From Pseudocercospora fijiensis CIRAD86 (Eukaryota > Ascomycota > Dothideomycetes > Mycosphaerellales > Mycosphaerellaceae): a stretch of 64,000 nucleotides of DNA. Below, in pieces: positions 31,696 through 40,914 of this stretch (the stretch's first letter is position 1; each line of letters begins with the position of its first letter). The stretch spans positions 4,353,126 to 4,417,125 of the forward strand of contig NW_006921532.1 of the NCBI RefSeq assembly GCF_000340215.1, in the 5' to 3' direction. Under the pieces are notes generated by a model that saw only the letters and a program-made list of their open reading frames with translations, was not told where the DNA came from and did no database searches. Both the position numbers and the translations under genes were made by a program.

Positions 31696-33417
31696 TTACT
31701 CATCGTCGTCATCCTCCAGGCCGAAGACACGCTTCTTTGTGGCAAGCTCCTCCAGCAACCCATTCAGACGTTGCATCTCACGCTGACGCAACAACTGATT
31801 GGTCATAGCGTTCGATTTCTGCCTTGCTCTCTCGACCTCTTTCTCCAGGTCCGCAACTTCTTCGAGCTGCTGTGCACGCTCTGCTGCCTTGGCCGCCGCA
31901 TCCTCGTCGATGACGTCTGGAGAATCTTCGTCGTCTTCGTCTGATTCTTCGTCATCGGATTGCTCGTCTTGTGTGTCGGCCATAGGCGTCGCTGCAGGTG
32001 TGGCATCGGTATCTTCAGCCATGGCGTTTTCTACCGCAGCCATCGATGCAGCCTGGTCAGCCATGGGAGCCGGCGAATCACTGACAAGCTGCGAAACATC
32101 TCCTTCCTCCACATCTTCGTCAAACATGGCTTGCATCTTGGCTTCGAGATCCTCGTCTCCTTCGGCATCTTCATCACCTTCAGCGTCGAGATTGAATTCA
32201 TACTGTTGACCGTCGCCTTCGATGGTCTCCAGAGCGCCTTCTCCATCTTCTTCATCCACATACTCCAACTCAGATCGTGGCTCTGAGGCTTGACGTTGCT
32301 CTCGTCCGTCTCCTCTATGCATCTCCGTTCTGCCTCCTAGCCTCTCGCGTTCTTTGTCTGCAGCAATGAGCCTTTCCACTTCCTCCTCAATGTTCATGTT
32401 CTCGTTGTAATTGAGTCGCTTTCGAAATCGTCGTTTCCGCGCCCAGTGCATGGGTGGTGTAAGGCCATGAGCATATTGGTAGTTGTCCTTATTGACTTCT
32501 CTCGGTAGAGGCATCGCCCTGGCCTCCTCGTCGTTGCGACACTGACCCAGAACGAGCAGCATCTGTGCGATATCTGCTACTTTCCACCAACCTTTCCTGT
32601 CAAAACTCTTCATGGACTCGACAATGCAAGGTAGATCCACGAGCACGGCAGCGTACATCCTCTGACGGATAGTGATGACGGCACGACGAAAGCCCTTTTC
32701 GATGAACCTGATCTTGACATCGGCGTCTCCCTCTTGGACATTCTGGCCGATTTTGCCTTCTGCAATGGCCTGCCTCAAATATTGAGCGTCTTCGCCATCT
32801 TCCATGCGTAGCACCAGTGCCTGCTGGATGGCCGGATCTTTCTCCGTATCCGAGTCCTCTGAATCATAGCCAACTCCCTTGTCACGCGTTGGAATCTTGC
32901 CACGAGCGCGTATTTCGACCAGCTTGGGCTGTGACTTTTTTCTGGTCTGGATACTGATCTTGGGTGCGCTGGGTCGTTGTAGAGCCGGCGTCTGAGGCGG
33001 CTTGAGAGAGATCTTGCGAGAGGGAGCGGGAGGAGCAGGGCCGCTGGCGATACGCTTTGGAGCGGGTTGACTGTCGCCGTCGTCGGGGTCGGCGGCGCGC
33101 TTCTTGCCCCTGCCGATGCCAGTGCCATCGGCCTTCTTCGTGCGCTTCTTCTTCTCGCCCGTGGAGCTGGGAAATGTTGCGGGGAAAGAAGAGGCGGAGG
33201 CCGAGGCGGAGGCCGACTGTTCGATGGGTGTCGGTGGTTGCGATAGATTCAGTTTGAGCTTAAAGCTGCCGGTGGCTGGTGTGGGCACGCTGGACGAGGC
33301 AGGCGACGGAGCAGTCTGTTGCTGTTGTGCTTGGGCTTGCGCCTTTGCCTGTGCCTGTGCATTCTGACCGTCCTGGAAGGCCTGCGAGTTCTGCCGGCCC
33401 AGCTTGAGCTTGAGCAT
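31696..33417 (-). CDS. TAF7: TFIID subunit TAF7
   Basis: A subunit of the general transcription factor TFIID. Intronless, 573 residues from MLKLKLGRQNSQ. The frame is open further upstream to 33,723, but that leader lies in the GC-rich promoter and lacks homology. Low-complexity Gln/Ala/Ser and Lys/Arg stretches occupy residues 1-150. The TAFII55 N-terminal domain follows (about 165-335), with VLRMEDGEDAQYLRQAI, RRAVITIRQRMYAAVLVDLP and CIVESMKSFDRKGWWKVADI. Next come QMLLVLGQC and HGLTPPMHWARKRRFRKR. The C-terminal half is very acidic and ends in a coiled coil (about 515-560). This domain order matches yeast and animal TAF7. Confidence 0.93.
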   Translation of the reverse strand: MLKLKLGRQNSQAFQDGQNAQAQAKAQAQAQQQQTAPSPASSSVPTPATGSFKLKLNLSQPPTPIEQSASASASASSFPATFPSSTGEKKKRTKKADGTGIGRGKKRAADPDDGDSQPAPKRIASGPAPPAPSRKISLKPPQTPALQRPSAPKISIQTRKKSQPKLVEIRARGKIPTRDKGVGYDSEDSDTEKDPAIQQALVLRMEDGEDAQYLRQAIAEGKIGQNVQEGDADVKIRFIEKGFRRAVITIRQRMYAAVLVDLPCIVESMKSFDRKGWWKVADIAQMLLVLGQCRNDEEARAMPLPREVNKDNYQYAHGLTPPMHWARKRRFRKRLNYNENMNIEEEVERLIAADKERERLGGRTEMHRGDGREQRQASEPRSELEYVDEEDGEGALETIEGDGQQYEFNLDAEGDEDAEGDEDLEAKMQAMFDEDVEEGDVSQLVSDSPAPMADQAASMAAVENAMAEDTDATPAATPMADTQDEQSDDEESDEDDEDSPDVIDEDAAAKAAERAQQLEEVADLEKEVERARQKSNAMTNQLLRQREMQRLNGLLEELATKKRVFGLEDDDDE

Positions 33418-34356
33418 GATGCCGGCTCTGCGCAATACGGCAACGACGACGAGACACACCGACTTTACGGCGGAAGCATAGGAATGCGTGTGTGTCGGTG
33501 GAGTGACAGACTGACAGTAGTGGGTAGCAGTGCCAGCGGCGGTGTCCCAAGGGGTTGCTGAAGAGTGAAAGTGATGCGATGCCAGGGCAGGGCACCTCAG
33601 GGCACGGGACGGCACGGGACGGCACGGGACGGCACGTAGTCCTTCCGCACGTGATTCACTGCCGTATCGTATGTATCCCGATGCTACGCTGCCATCACAG
33701 TCGCAGGACCTGCAATGGCTCATCCTTCTGCCCTATGACGGGAGCCCTACGAGTACGAGGCTACCGCCGACAAGCATGCAGCAGTCAGCCATAGCCAGCG
33801 TTCTGCGAGCACATTCCGTCGTGCTGCAGTGCCACGCGGGGCACCGAGGCGGAGGCGGAGGCGGAGGCGGAGCCACGACGCACCTGCAGGCAGCTTGACC
33901 GCGACTTCCAGTTGACTTTGCACGCAGAGCTGAGTCTTTCGCTGTGCAAAAGTCGGAATGACAAGTCGCGCATTTCGCGGGCAGGTCACAGTGCAATCTA
34001 CCACTCGCTGCACTGACTCGGCCCCTTCGCGACGACGCGGTAAGCTCTGCTGTTCTTCTTATTGCCGCCCATCTTCACGCAGTCTGCCTCGCATGACACA
34101 CCACACCATTCGCTTTCGTCTCCTCTATCAGCCCTCTATACTAGTAGACAGCCCCTACACCGAGTCTCGCTCCACCCTCTCAGCTGAGCCTTCGCCTCAA
34201 TACTTGCCCTACTCCACTTGGCTTCCAATGCACACGCCTTCGGGGAATATAACACGCTACGCTCCAGCTGTCGACTCAATCCTACAAACTGCCCGGCAAT
34301 CCTCCCTAGCTTCCACTGCATACACTCTACCTGCACCACCCTTCACACCACTCACT
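33418..34356. promoter_or_regulatory. Divergent promoter region with simple repeats
   Basis: A 0.94-kb interval between TAF7 (-) and the ankyrin gene (+). It contains a decamer array GGCACGGGAC (3.5 copies, 33,601-33,636) and a GGAGGC hexamer array (33,846-33,873). The open frame leading into the ankyrin gene continues from 33,958 but looks like untranslated leader. Confidence 0.5.
33601..33636. repeat. Decamer repeat (GGCACGGGAC)3.5
   Basis: Three exact tandem copies plus a partial fourth, 184 bp upstream of the TAF7 start codon. Confidence 0.9.
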
Positions 34357-35466
34357 ATGGGCTTCGATACCATGCGATCATACGAGAAGTTCTTGGTGAA
34401 CTCCATGCTCCGCACTTCACCCGACGTCAACGACTCAGACAATCTTAAGCGACAAGACTCCTGCATGTTCAACGGCACTCCGAGACAGAGGTTGGCTATT
34501 GCCATCAGCCCGCCTTCACGCGAATCTTCATTGACGGGGAACACCAGCTCTGGTCATCAGCGGAACATGCCACGACAACACAAGCCTCAATCACTGTCGA
34601 CGGTACCTTCGTTCCAAGCCACAAAGTCCAAATGGTCGCCTCCAACATCTCCGGGAGCCACTTCGCCGAGAACATCCATTGCCATGGCTCGGAGCGACTC
34701 TTCTTCTTCAGCGACATCTACCAACGAGCTTTCCAGTGACCTGTACATGGCGGCATGCGTTGGAGACATTGCCAACATGCAGATCGCCCTGGACGAAGGG
34801 GCGTCCATCGACTCCTCAGTCTTGGTACCCGGTGTCTTCGAAGCCTTCAAGCCCGCCAAACCTGGCCACCTCTCAGCACTCGCAGGCGCAGCTTCCTACG
34901 GAAACATGGCGACAGTGCAATACTTGGTGGCGAACGGAGCAGAAATCAATCCTTGCAGTCAACGTTGCGCAAGCAGTCCTTTACATCAGGCCATCCGCAG
35001 CAACAATATCGCCATCGTTCGCTTCCTACTCGAGCGCGGTGCCGATATCAATCTCGAAAATGCCTACCGAGCCACTCCCGTCATGTACGCTTGCAAGTAC
35101 TCTGGACCAGAGCTCTTGACACTGCTACTGCAATACAAGCCGGACCTAACGAAACGATCGTTCATCGGTGGTTCAGCTATTCACTGGAGCATCTGGCCCG
35201 GGAAAGTGGAGATGACTGAGCTTCTGTTGAAAGCCGGAGCTGATCCTTGCGAGCCCATGCCAGACGGAAACGGTCCTCTTCACTGCGCCATTGTCGCAGG
35301 CTCCGCGAGAATGGTGAAGACGCTGCTGAAGTACGGAGCAAATCCGTATAGCAGAAACGAGGCATACGAAACACCTCTGCAGCTTGCCCAAGCGCAATGT
35401 GGCAACGATTCGCAGATCGTCGCAATGCTCAAGACAGTCATTGCGATACATGCACGACGGCAGTGA
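34357..35466 (+). CDS. Ankyrin-repeat protein
   Basis: A 369-residue protein when started at MGFDTMRSYEKF; the frame is open from 33,958, and Met at 34,093 is also possible. A Ser/Pro-rich N-terminus (about residues 1-125) is followed by at least five ankyrin repeats to the C-terminus. Examples are LYMAACVGDIANMQIALDEG, SPLHQAIRSNNIAIVRFLLE, TPVMYACKYSGPELLTLLLQ, AIHWSIWPGKVEMTELLLKA and GPLHCAIVAGSARMVKTLLK. No enzymatic domain. Probably a cytosolic or nuclear adaptor; partners unknown. Good repeat consensus through to the stop indicates an intact gene. Confidence 0.82.
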   Translation: MGFDTMRSYEKFLVNSMLRTSPDVNDSDNLKRQDSCMFNGTPRQRLAIAISPPSRESSLTGNTSSGHQRNMPRQHKPQSLSTVPSFQATKSKWSPPTSPGATSPRTSIAMARSDSSSSATSTNELSSDLYMAACVGDIANMQIALDEGASIDSSVLVPGVFEAFKPAKPGHLSALAGAASYGNMATVQYLVANGAEINPCSQRCASSPLHQAIRSNNIAIVRFLLERGADINLENAYRATPVMYACKYSGPELLTLLLQYKPDLTKRSFIGGSAIHWSIWPGKVEMTELLLKAGADPCEPMPDGNGPLHCAIVAGSARMVKTLLKYGANPYSRNEAYETPLQLAQAQCGNDSQIVAMLKTVIAIHARRQ

Positions 35467-36287
35467 TTTCACACAGACACTATTTCTTTGAATCATTAAT
35501 GTATCATCATTAGCGAGGCGTTTGGAGCGACGGGTGAGATTAGGAAGAACCCATATTGGATGACCAACGAGACTTGGACGGGAGATGCACCGATAGATTG
35601 GTACGATACCCAGCATCACTGTTATGATAAAAGCATATTTAGCCAGCATTGTAGAAGAATGAGAGAGCAAACCCCATTGGAATTGAGTCATCCACCACTC
35701 ACTCGCATTTCAGGCCACCACCACAATATCTCTTTCCATCACTGCGCATTTCCTCCATACCGCTCTTTCCTTCTTCCTTGCACTTCTACGCACGCCATAC
35801 AAACGCCACGGGCTTTCGCGCCTGACCGCAGTGACCGGTGTGTCTCCTTCATTTCACCTACTGACTCCACATGCCAAGCTCTTGACCGGAGCGCCCGAAA
35901 GTGTGACATGTTCATAAACTTCCGAAGTGACTCCATCCCTTGCCTTGTCGATTTTCTTCGCTTCCCATTATTCACGTGGCATCTCGCCTGCATTTTGCTG
36001 CCGATGTGAAAGGCGCGGCAAAATTTTGGCTTATGTTGTCGGTATGCATGCAACACATGCGAAGATGCAGATATGTGGTTCTAGAATCAATAAATAATGC
36101 TGGCTGCAGACGAAATTTTAGCGATGCGAGTACGACGGAATCGGCTTCGGTTGAACCGGACAGAGCATTTCTTGTTTGCAAAGTAAAACTCGTTTTTTTT
36201 TTCGACAATTACGCTACTACTAGATAAGCGCTTTGATATTTGTGCCGTTTCCCATAAAACACCTATTCTACCTCTCTGACGTCGTTC
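35467..36287. other. Intergenic between convergent genes
   Basis: An 821-bp stretch between the stops of the ankyrin gene (+) and the sorbosone-dehydrogenase-like gene (-). Frames on both strands lack domains. Contains 3' UTRs and an AT-rich segment near 36,080-36,240. Confidence 0.4.
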
Positions 36288-37969
36288 TCATAGCAGCAAT
36301 GCAAAAGCGCTGAACAAAGCACCAATAACGCTTGGTCCTGCAAAGGTGCTAGCAGCGCTTGAAGCCTGAGAAGGCGAAGCAGACTGCGTCCCAGAAGCTG
36401 TTGAGCCTGGGATCGTCACATTTGTGCCGACTACGTTGGTGTCGTTGCCATCATTCCTATAATTGCTTGTCAGCCAATGCTGTGAAGAGGATTCATCGTC
36501 CATCCTGGCTACCTACCTTGTGATCACATAGATCTCGCCGGTGCTGTCGCTGGACATAAAGAGGCGTCCCTGCTGGTCCCAAGCAAGTCCCACTGGCCTG
36601 AAACAGCCAGACGGACAAGCACTGAGATCTTGGTTGGACATGATGTCCTTTGCGGCAACGGTCGACGAGCTGTTTTCTGTCGGCTCGCCGCCTGCAAATT
36701 CGACAACACTCAGCTTGTAGCCGACAGGCTCATCTCTATTCCAGCTTCCATGGAAGGAGATCCAAGCTGCCGAGCCAGCTGTGTTGAAAACGATATCCAA
36801 CGGAGCCATGTGAGCCTGGAAGCTGAGCCTTGGTGTCTGACGATCAGCGCAAAGGCTGTCATTGTTTGTGGCAGAAAGGTCACCAATCGCGAACTGCTCG
36901 CCAACAGTCCCATTAAAATTGGGTAGAGCTTCTGGATTCCAAGCACTGAAGCATTCTGGGTAGCCAAAGTTTCTTCCTTGCTCTTCCGTCGCGGTCCCGT
37001 TGAGATATCCTAGAAAGTTGAGCTTCTCGGCGGGATTGTCTTCATGAATATCATCACCCGCTCGCTTGAGCTGATCAGCTGAATTCTCGACCGACCAGAT
37101 GCCGCCAGTAGAAGGATGTTCGGCAATACCGACATCGTTGCGGAGTCCCCATCCAAGCCGCAACCCCTGCGTTGGATAGTCCCATGGCGTATCTGTAATG
37201 TTGGAAAGGTTGAATGCCTTGATTTGGCTGACTCCTGTGCTGATGTTCAAAGCTCGCTCATCAATGTTCTCAAAACTGCCGCGGTTGATCACAATCATTC
37301 CGGGGACCTGTCGTGATAGCAGAAGTGTTCTTGAGGAGTGATCAGTCCCATTCATTCCTAAACCCCAACAGTTTCAAGGTCAACAACGCCCCAAACTTCG
37401 GATAGCTGCTCATGGAGTGTTTCCTACCATTGACTAATGTTCGTGAATCAGATGTCGTCGCTTGGTTCTGTGCCGAATAATCCCAAGAATACAAAGACTC
37501 TGCATTGGACGCATACAGCGTGTTGCCACCCTCGCTGAGCTCAATACCATGCTACGAGAACGTCAGCTGATCTCCGGACAATCGTGAATAGTGGGCCCTT
37601 GATATGCTTTTGTCGACAGCGCGGGAGGTTCCTTTTGCTTACATTCAAGGAATCATCCTCGACAATGACTTTGCTATTGCTCACGCTCAGACAGTCGTTG
37701 CCAGCATCGACAATGTTATGGACTGATATTCCAACTCCTTCCTGAACAACAAGGAGGGCACCCTGACTGTCGAACTTGATACCACGTGGGCTGGTAAGGT
37801 TAGAAGCGACAATCCGCGCTACATACCCTTCGGCGAGCGAAGGAGCAGCATAACTGGCAGAGATTGTGGTCGAGCATTGGACTGTCGAAGACTGACCTCG
37901 ACCCAGCGTCCAAAGAGCGGAAGTGGCCAACAGCGTATTCAGAGTGCTTCGCATGTTGAGTGCTGTCAT
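36288..37969 (-). CDS. GPI-anchored sorbosone/glucose dehydrogenase-like protein
   Basis: Exons on the minus strand are 37969-37643, 37551-37428, 37357-36517 and 36456-36288 (486 residues; Met at 37,954 is a good alternative start). A signal peptide follows (MRSTLNTLLATSALWTLGRG). A six-bladed propeller-type body shows LTSPRGIKFDSQGALLVV, HGIELSEGGNTLYAS, LRLGWGLRNDVGIAEHP, HMAPLDIVF, ISFHGSWNRDEPVGYKLS and FRPVGLAWDQQGRLFMSSD. These blocks are typical of the glucose/sorbosone dehydrogenase (NHL-like) fold. About ten sequons occur. The last exon is Ser/Thr/Ala-rich and ends in a hydrophobic tail (VIGALFSAFALLL), the signature of GPI attachment. It probably resides in the cell wall or plasma membrane. 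PQQ use and substrate are unproven. Confidence 0.88.
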
Positions 37970-38626
37970 CAGGAGTGCACGGCGTGCAGAAGAAGTTACG
38001 GGCAGCAAGCTTCGTCCATTTTGAATGAAATCTCGTGGTAACTGCCAATCTTCAAGAAGCGGCGTTAAGGAATGCGGTCCGTACACACAGTTCTGTAGCA
38101 GTCTTGGTATGCATGGAGGCCGACGCCGCGGTGCGCTTACTGGAAGACTCAGCTCTACCAAGACTTCAGCTGCGTCATACGGGAGTCGCAGTGGCGGGAC
38201 CACAACGCCACTCCATCCAGATTCCAGGAATGCTGTACGTCAACCACTCTACGCTTGTTTCGCATTGGCAGTGCGTGCAGCCTGTGTGCACCCTTCGCTC
38301 GAGACATGTCTCTTTGCGGTCGATGATGGTGGTATTTGACATTTGAAAATAATGCTCCTGGAAAGCCTAGCGCAGGCTTCCTGACAAACTTTTGTTCATT
38401 AGTACAACCCTCTCCTGATACAGGTCTGTCTAATTTGGCCCATCTAGCCAACGCCCCATCTCAGTTGAAGTGAGATTCCTGGCGCTTGATATCCTCTTTG
38501 TTGAACGCCTCGCGCCTTGCAAATGCTTTTGGCCGCTAATGCCGTTGAAGACAAATCCCGTGGTATCTTGCAAGTACAAATCAGTGTTGAACATCCCCCA
38601 TAACTCATGAAACCATCAAAAGACGC
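37970..38626. other. Intergenic upstream of the GPI protein
   Basis: A 657-bp stretch holding the promoter of the sorbosone-dehydrogenase-like gene and the 3' end of the SAH1 transcript. The first exon's frame remains open to 38,203 but its leader has no signal-peptide character. Confidence 0.4.
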
Positions 38627-40184
38627 CTAGTAGCGGTACATCTCGCTCTTGAATGGACCCTCCCTTGGTAGACCCATGTATTCGACTTGGGCGTCCGTCA
38701 TCTTGGTCAGCTTAGCGTTGACGTGGTCGAGGTGGAGCAGAGCGACCTGCTCGTCCAAGATCTTGGGCAGAACGTAGACGCCGATCGGCATACGCTCTAC
38801 GGTCGACTTGGTCTGTCCCTCCTCTTGAATCTTGATTGGACCATCTGCCTCGCCCTCGATGGCGCGAGCAAACTCGACATACTTCTTGGCGAATGTCTTG
38901 TCGCCAGCCTTGTAAAGCATGATCTGCGCCAAGACCTGATTGGTGAAAGAGCAGGACATAACGAAAGAGCTGTGGCCAGTGGCACATCCAAGGTTGACGA
39001 GACGACCCTCAGCAAGGAGAATGATGTGACGACCATTTGGCATGAGGAAGCGGTCGACCTGTGGCTTGATGCTGACGACCTCCTTGGCGTTCTTCTTCAA
39101 CCAAGCAACGTCGATCTCAATGTCGAAATGGCCGATGTTGCAGACAATAGCGTCCTCACGCATAGCCTCGAAGTGCTTGCCGACGATGATATCACGGCAG
39201 CCGGTGGTGGTGACAAAGATCTGTGCAGTTGGAGCAGCATCTTCCATGGTGGTGACCTGGTAGCCAGCCATGGCAGCCTGCAGGGCGTTGATGGGGTCGA
39301 TTTCGGTGACGAGCACACGGGCACCCATGGAGTGAAGAGCCTCAGCGCAGCCCTTGCCAACATCACCGTAACCAGCGACTACGGCGATCTTGCCAGCAAT
39401 CATGACATCGGTGGCACGCTTGATGCCGTCGACGAGCGATTCTCTGCAGCCATACAGGTTGTCGAATTTGCTCTTGGTCACGGAGTCGTTGACATTGATA
39501 GCCGGAGCGAGCAGGCCATGTTCGCGGCCCTTGTTCCTCAACATTTTGTAGAGATGGTGGACACCAGTGGTGGTCTCCTCGGAGACACCGTAGCAGCCCT
39601 GCAGCATCTGTGGGTACTTGGCGTGCACGAGAGCAGTGAGGTCACCGCCATCGTCGAGGATGAGGTTCAGTGGCTGGCCTGATGGGAAGGCCTTGAGCTG
39701 CTGCTCCAAGCACCAGTTGTACTCCTCTTCAGTCTCGCCCTTCCAAGCGAACACGGGCACACCGGCGGCGGCGATGGCAGCGGCGGCGTGGTCCTGGGTC
39801 GAGAAAATATTGCACGACGTCCAGGTGATCTCCGCACCCAGAGCCTTGAGGGTCTCGATAAGGACAGCGGTCTGGATGGCTGTCGGGCTGGTGATCAGCG
39901 GGGTGTTTCTTGCGTGGTGGGGTATTCAATGGCACGCCGTACTCATGTGCAGGCAGCCAGCAATGCGGGCGCCCTTCAACGGCTGCTCTTTGGCGTACTT
40001 CTCCCGAGTGGCCATGAGACCTGGCATCTCTTGCTCGGCGAGGTCAATCTCTCGACGGCCAAAGGCCGCGAGGTTGATGTCCGCCACCTGCGAGACTGGT
40101 GTCAGTCGCTGCATACACACTTGCACATGCAGCCATTGCGGCGCGGGACACACAAACCTTGAACTTCTGTGCTGGCTCACCCAT
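38627..40184 (-). CDS. SAH1: S-adenosylhomocysteinase
   Basis: Hydrolyses S-adenosylhomocysteine to adenosine and homocysteine, relieving product inhibition of methyltransferases. Exons are 40184-40158 (nine codons), 40087-39943 and 39879-38627 (474 residues). Visible blocks are [30 protein letters not shown] rebuilt at the second junction, and [19 protein letters not shown]. The NAD-binding loop [16 protein letters not shown] and the catalytic context [20 protein letters not shown] are present, as are [12 protein letters not shown] and the C-terminal PFKSEMYRY. Relative to yeast Sah1 there is an insertion of about 20 residues near the C-terminus (around [19 protein letters not shown]). No intron with proper length and phase removes it, so it is probably a lineage-specific loop. 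Confidence 0.95.
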
Positions 40185-40914
40185 CTTGACTGGACGTTGA
40201 CGTGGAATATGCTGCGCTGCGGCTTCTGAGAAAAGATTTTGAGATGCTGCGGAAGGCCGATGACGGTGAGAGAGCAGTGGGAAAAATGCAGACAGCTCAC
40301 TAGATATATTTTAGTGAGGGGTTCGGGTTCGGGTTCGCTGCGGCAGTCGTCACATTCCAAAGATAATGCCCGGCCAAGGCAAGGCAAGGCAAGGCAAGGC
40401 ACGCACACTTTGCCCAGTACAATTGTTCTCATGTTGTCACGCTCGATTTCACCCGAAGGAAAGGCGGAAAATAGCCATATCTAGAGGCAGTCTCCGTGCT
40501 GCCCTCGTCGCAGCCGCTCTTTTCTATACCAATATGCTAGAGCTACCAGAAAGGCCCTCCACCGCTATGCTAGAGCATCTATTGAACAGTCGAGAAAAAG
40601 AGCATGCTTCCAAAGCATCACGCAATGTGCAGTGCTTTCGCCATGGCGCACAATCTGTGACCGGTCGAGAACAAGACAGCCAAACGCGCCCTGTTGTACA
40701 TATGCTGTGCTAAACGCCTTTGCCCTTGCGAGCGTCGCGGCCAGATATCCGCCCTCGCTTTTGGTCCCCGCCAAAATGGGTGCTGTAACTCCATCTGTGT
40801 ATGCTGTAGAAAATGGACCTATCTGGTCCAGGCACATGAAGTCGATGCGCATTATAAAGAAAGGCAACACGCCTGTTCGTTCGATCGTCAAAAAAAGGCA
40901 CAAACTGCATGTGA
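40185..40914. promoter_or_regulatory. SAH1 promoter region and 3' end of the next gene
   Basis: A 730-bp interval. It contains GGGTTC repeats near 40,320-40,336 and a pentamer array (CAAGG, about five copies, 40,374-40,401). No coding frame is supported. Confidence 0.45.
40374..40401. repeat. Pentamer microsatellite (CAAGG)n
   Basis: Five to six tandem copies about 190 bp upstream of the SAH1 start codon. Confidence 0.88.

Noticed and set aside
33418..33723. N-terminal extension of TAF7
   Set aside because: The extension covers GC-rich simple repeats and the known family begins near the lysine-rich MLKLKL segment.
38687..39682. 331-codon + strand frame as a gene
   Set aside because: It is the exact antisense of S-adenosylhomocysteinase; long antisense frames arise from codon bias.
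19088..40184. CYS3 and SAH1 as a sulfur-metabolism cluster
   Set aside because: They are about 18 kb apart with unrelated genes and a transposon between them; chance proximity is the simpler reading.
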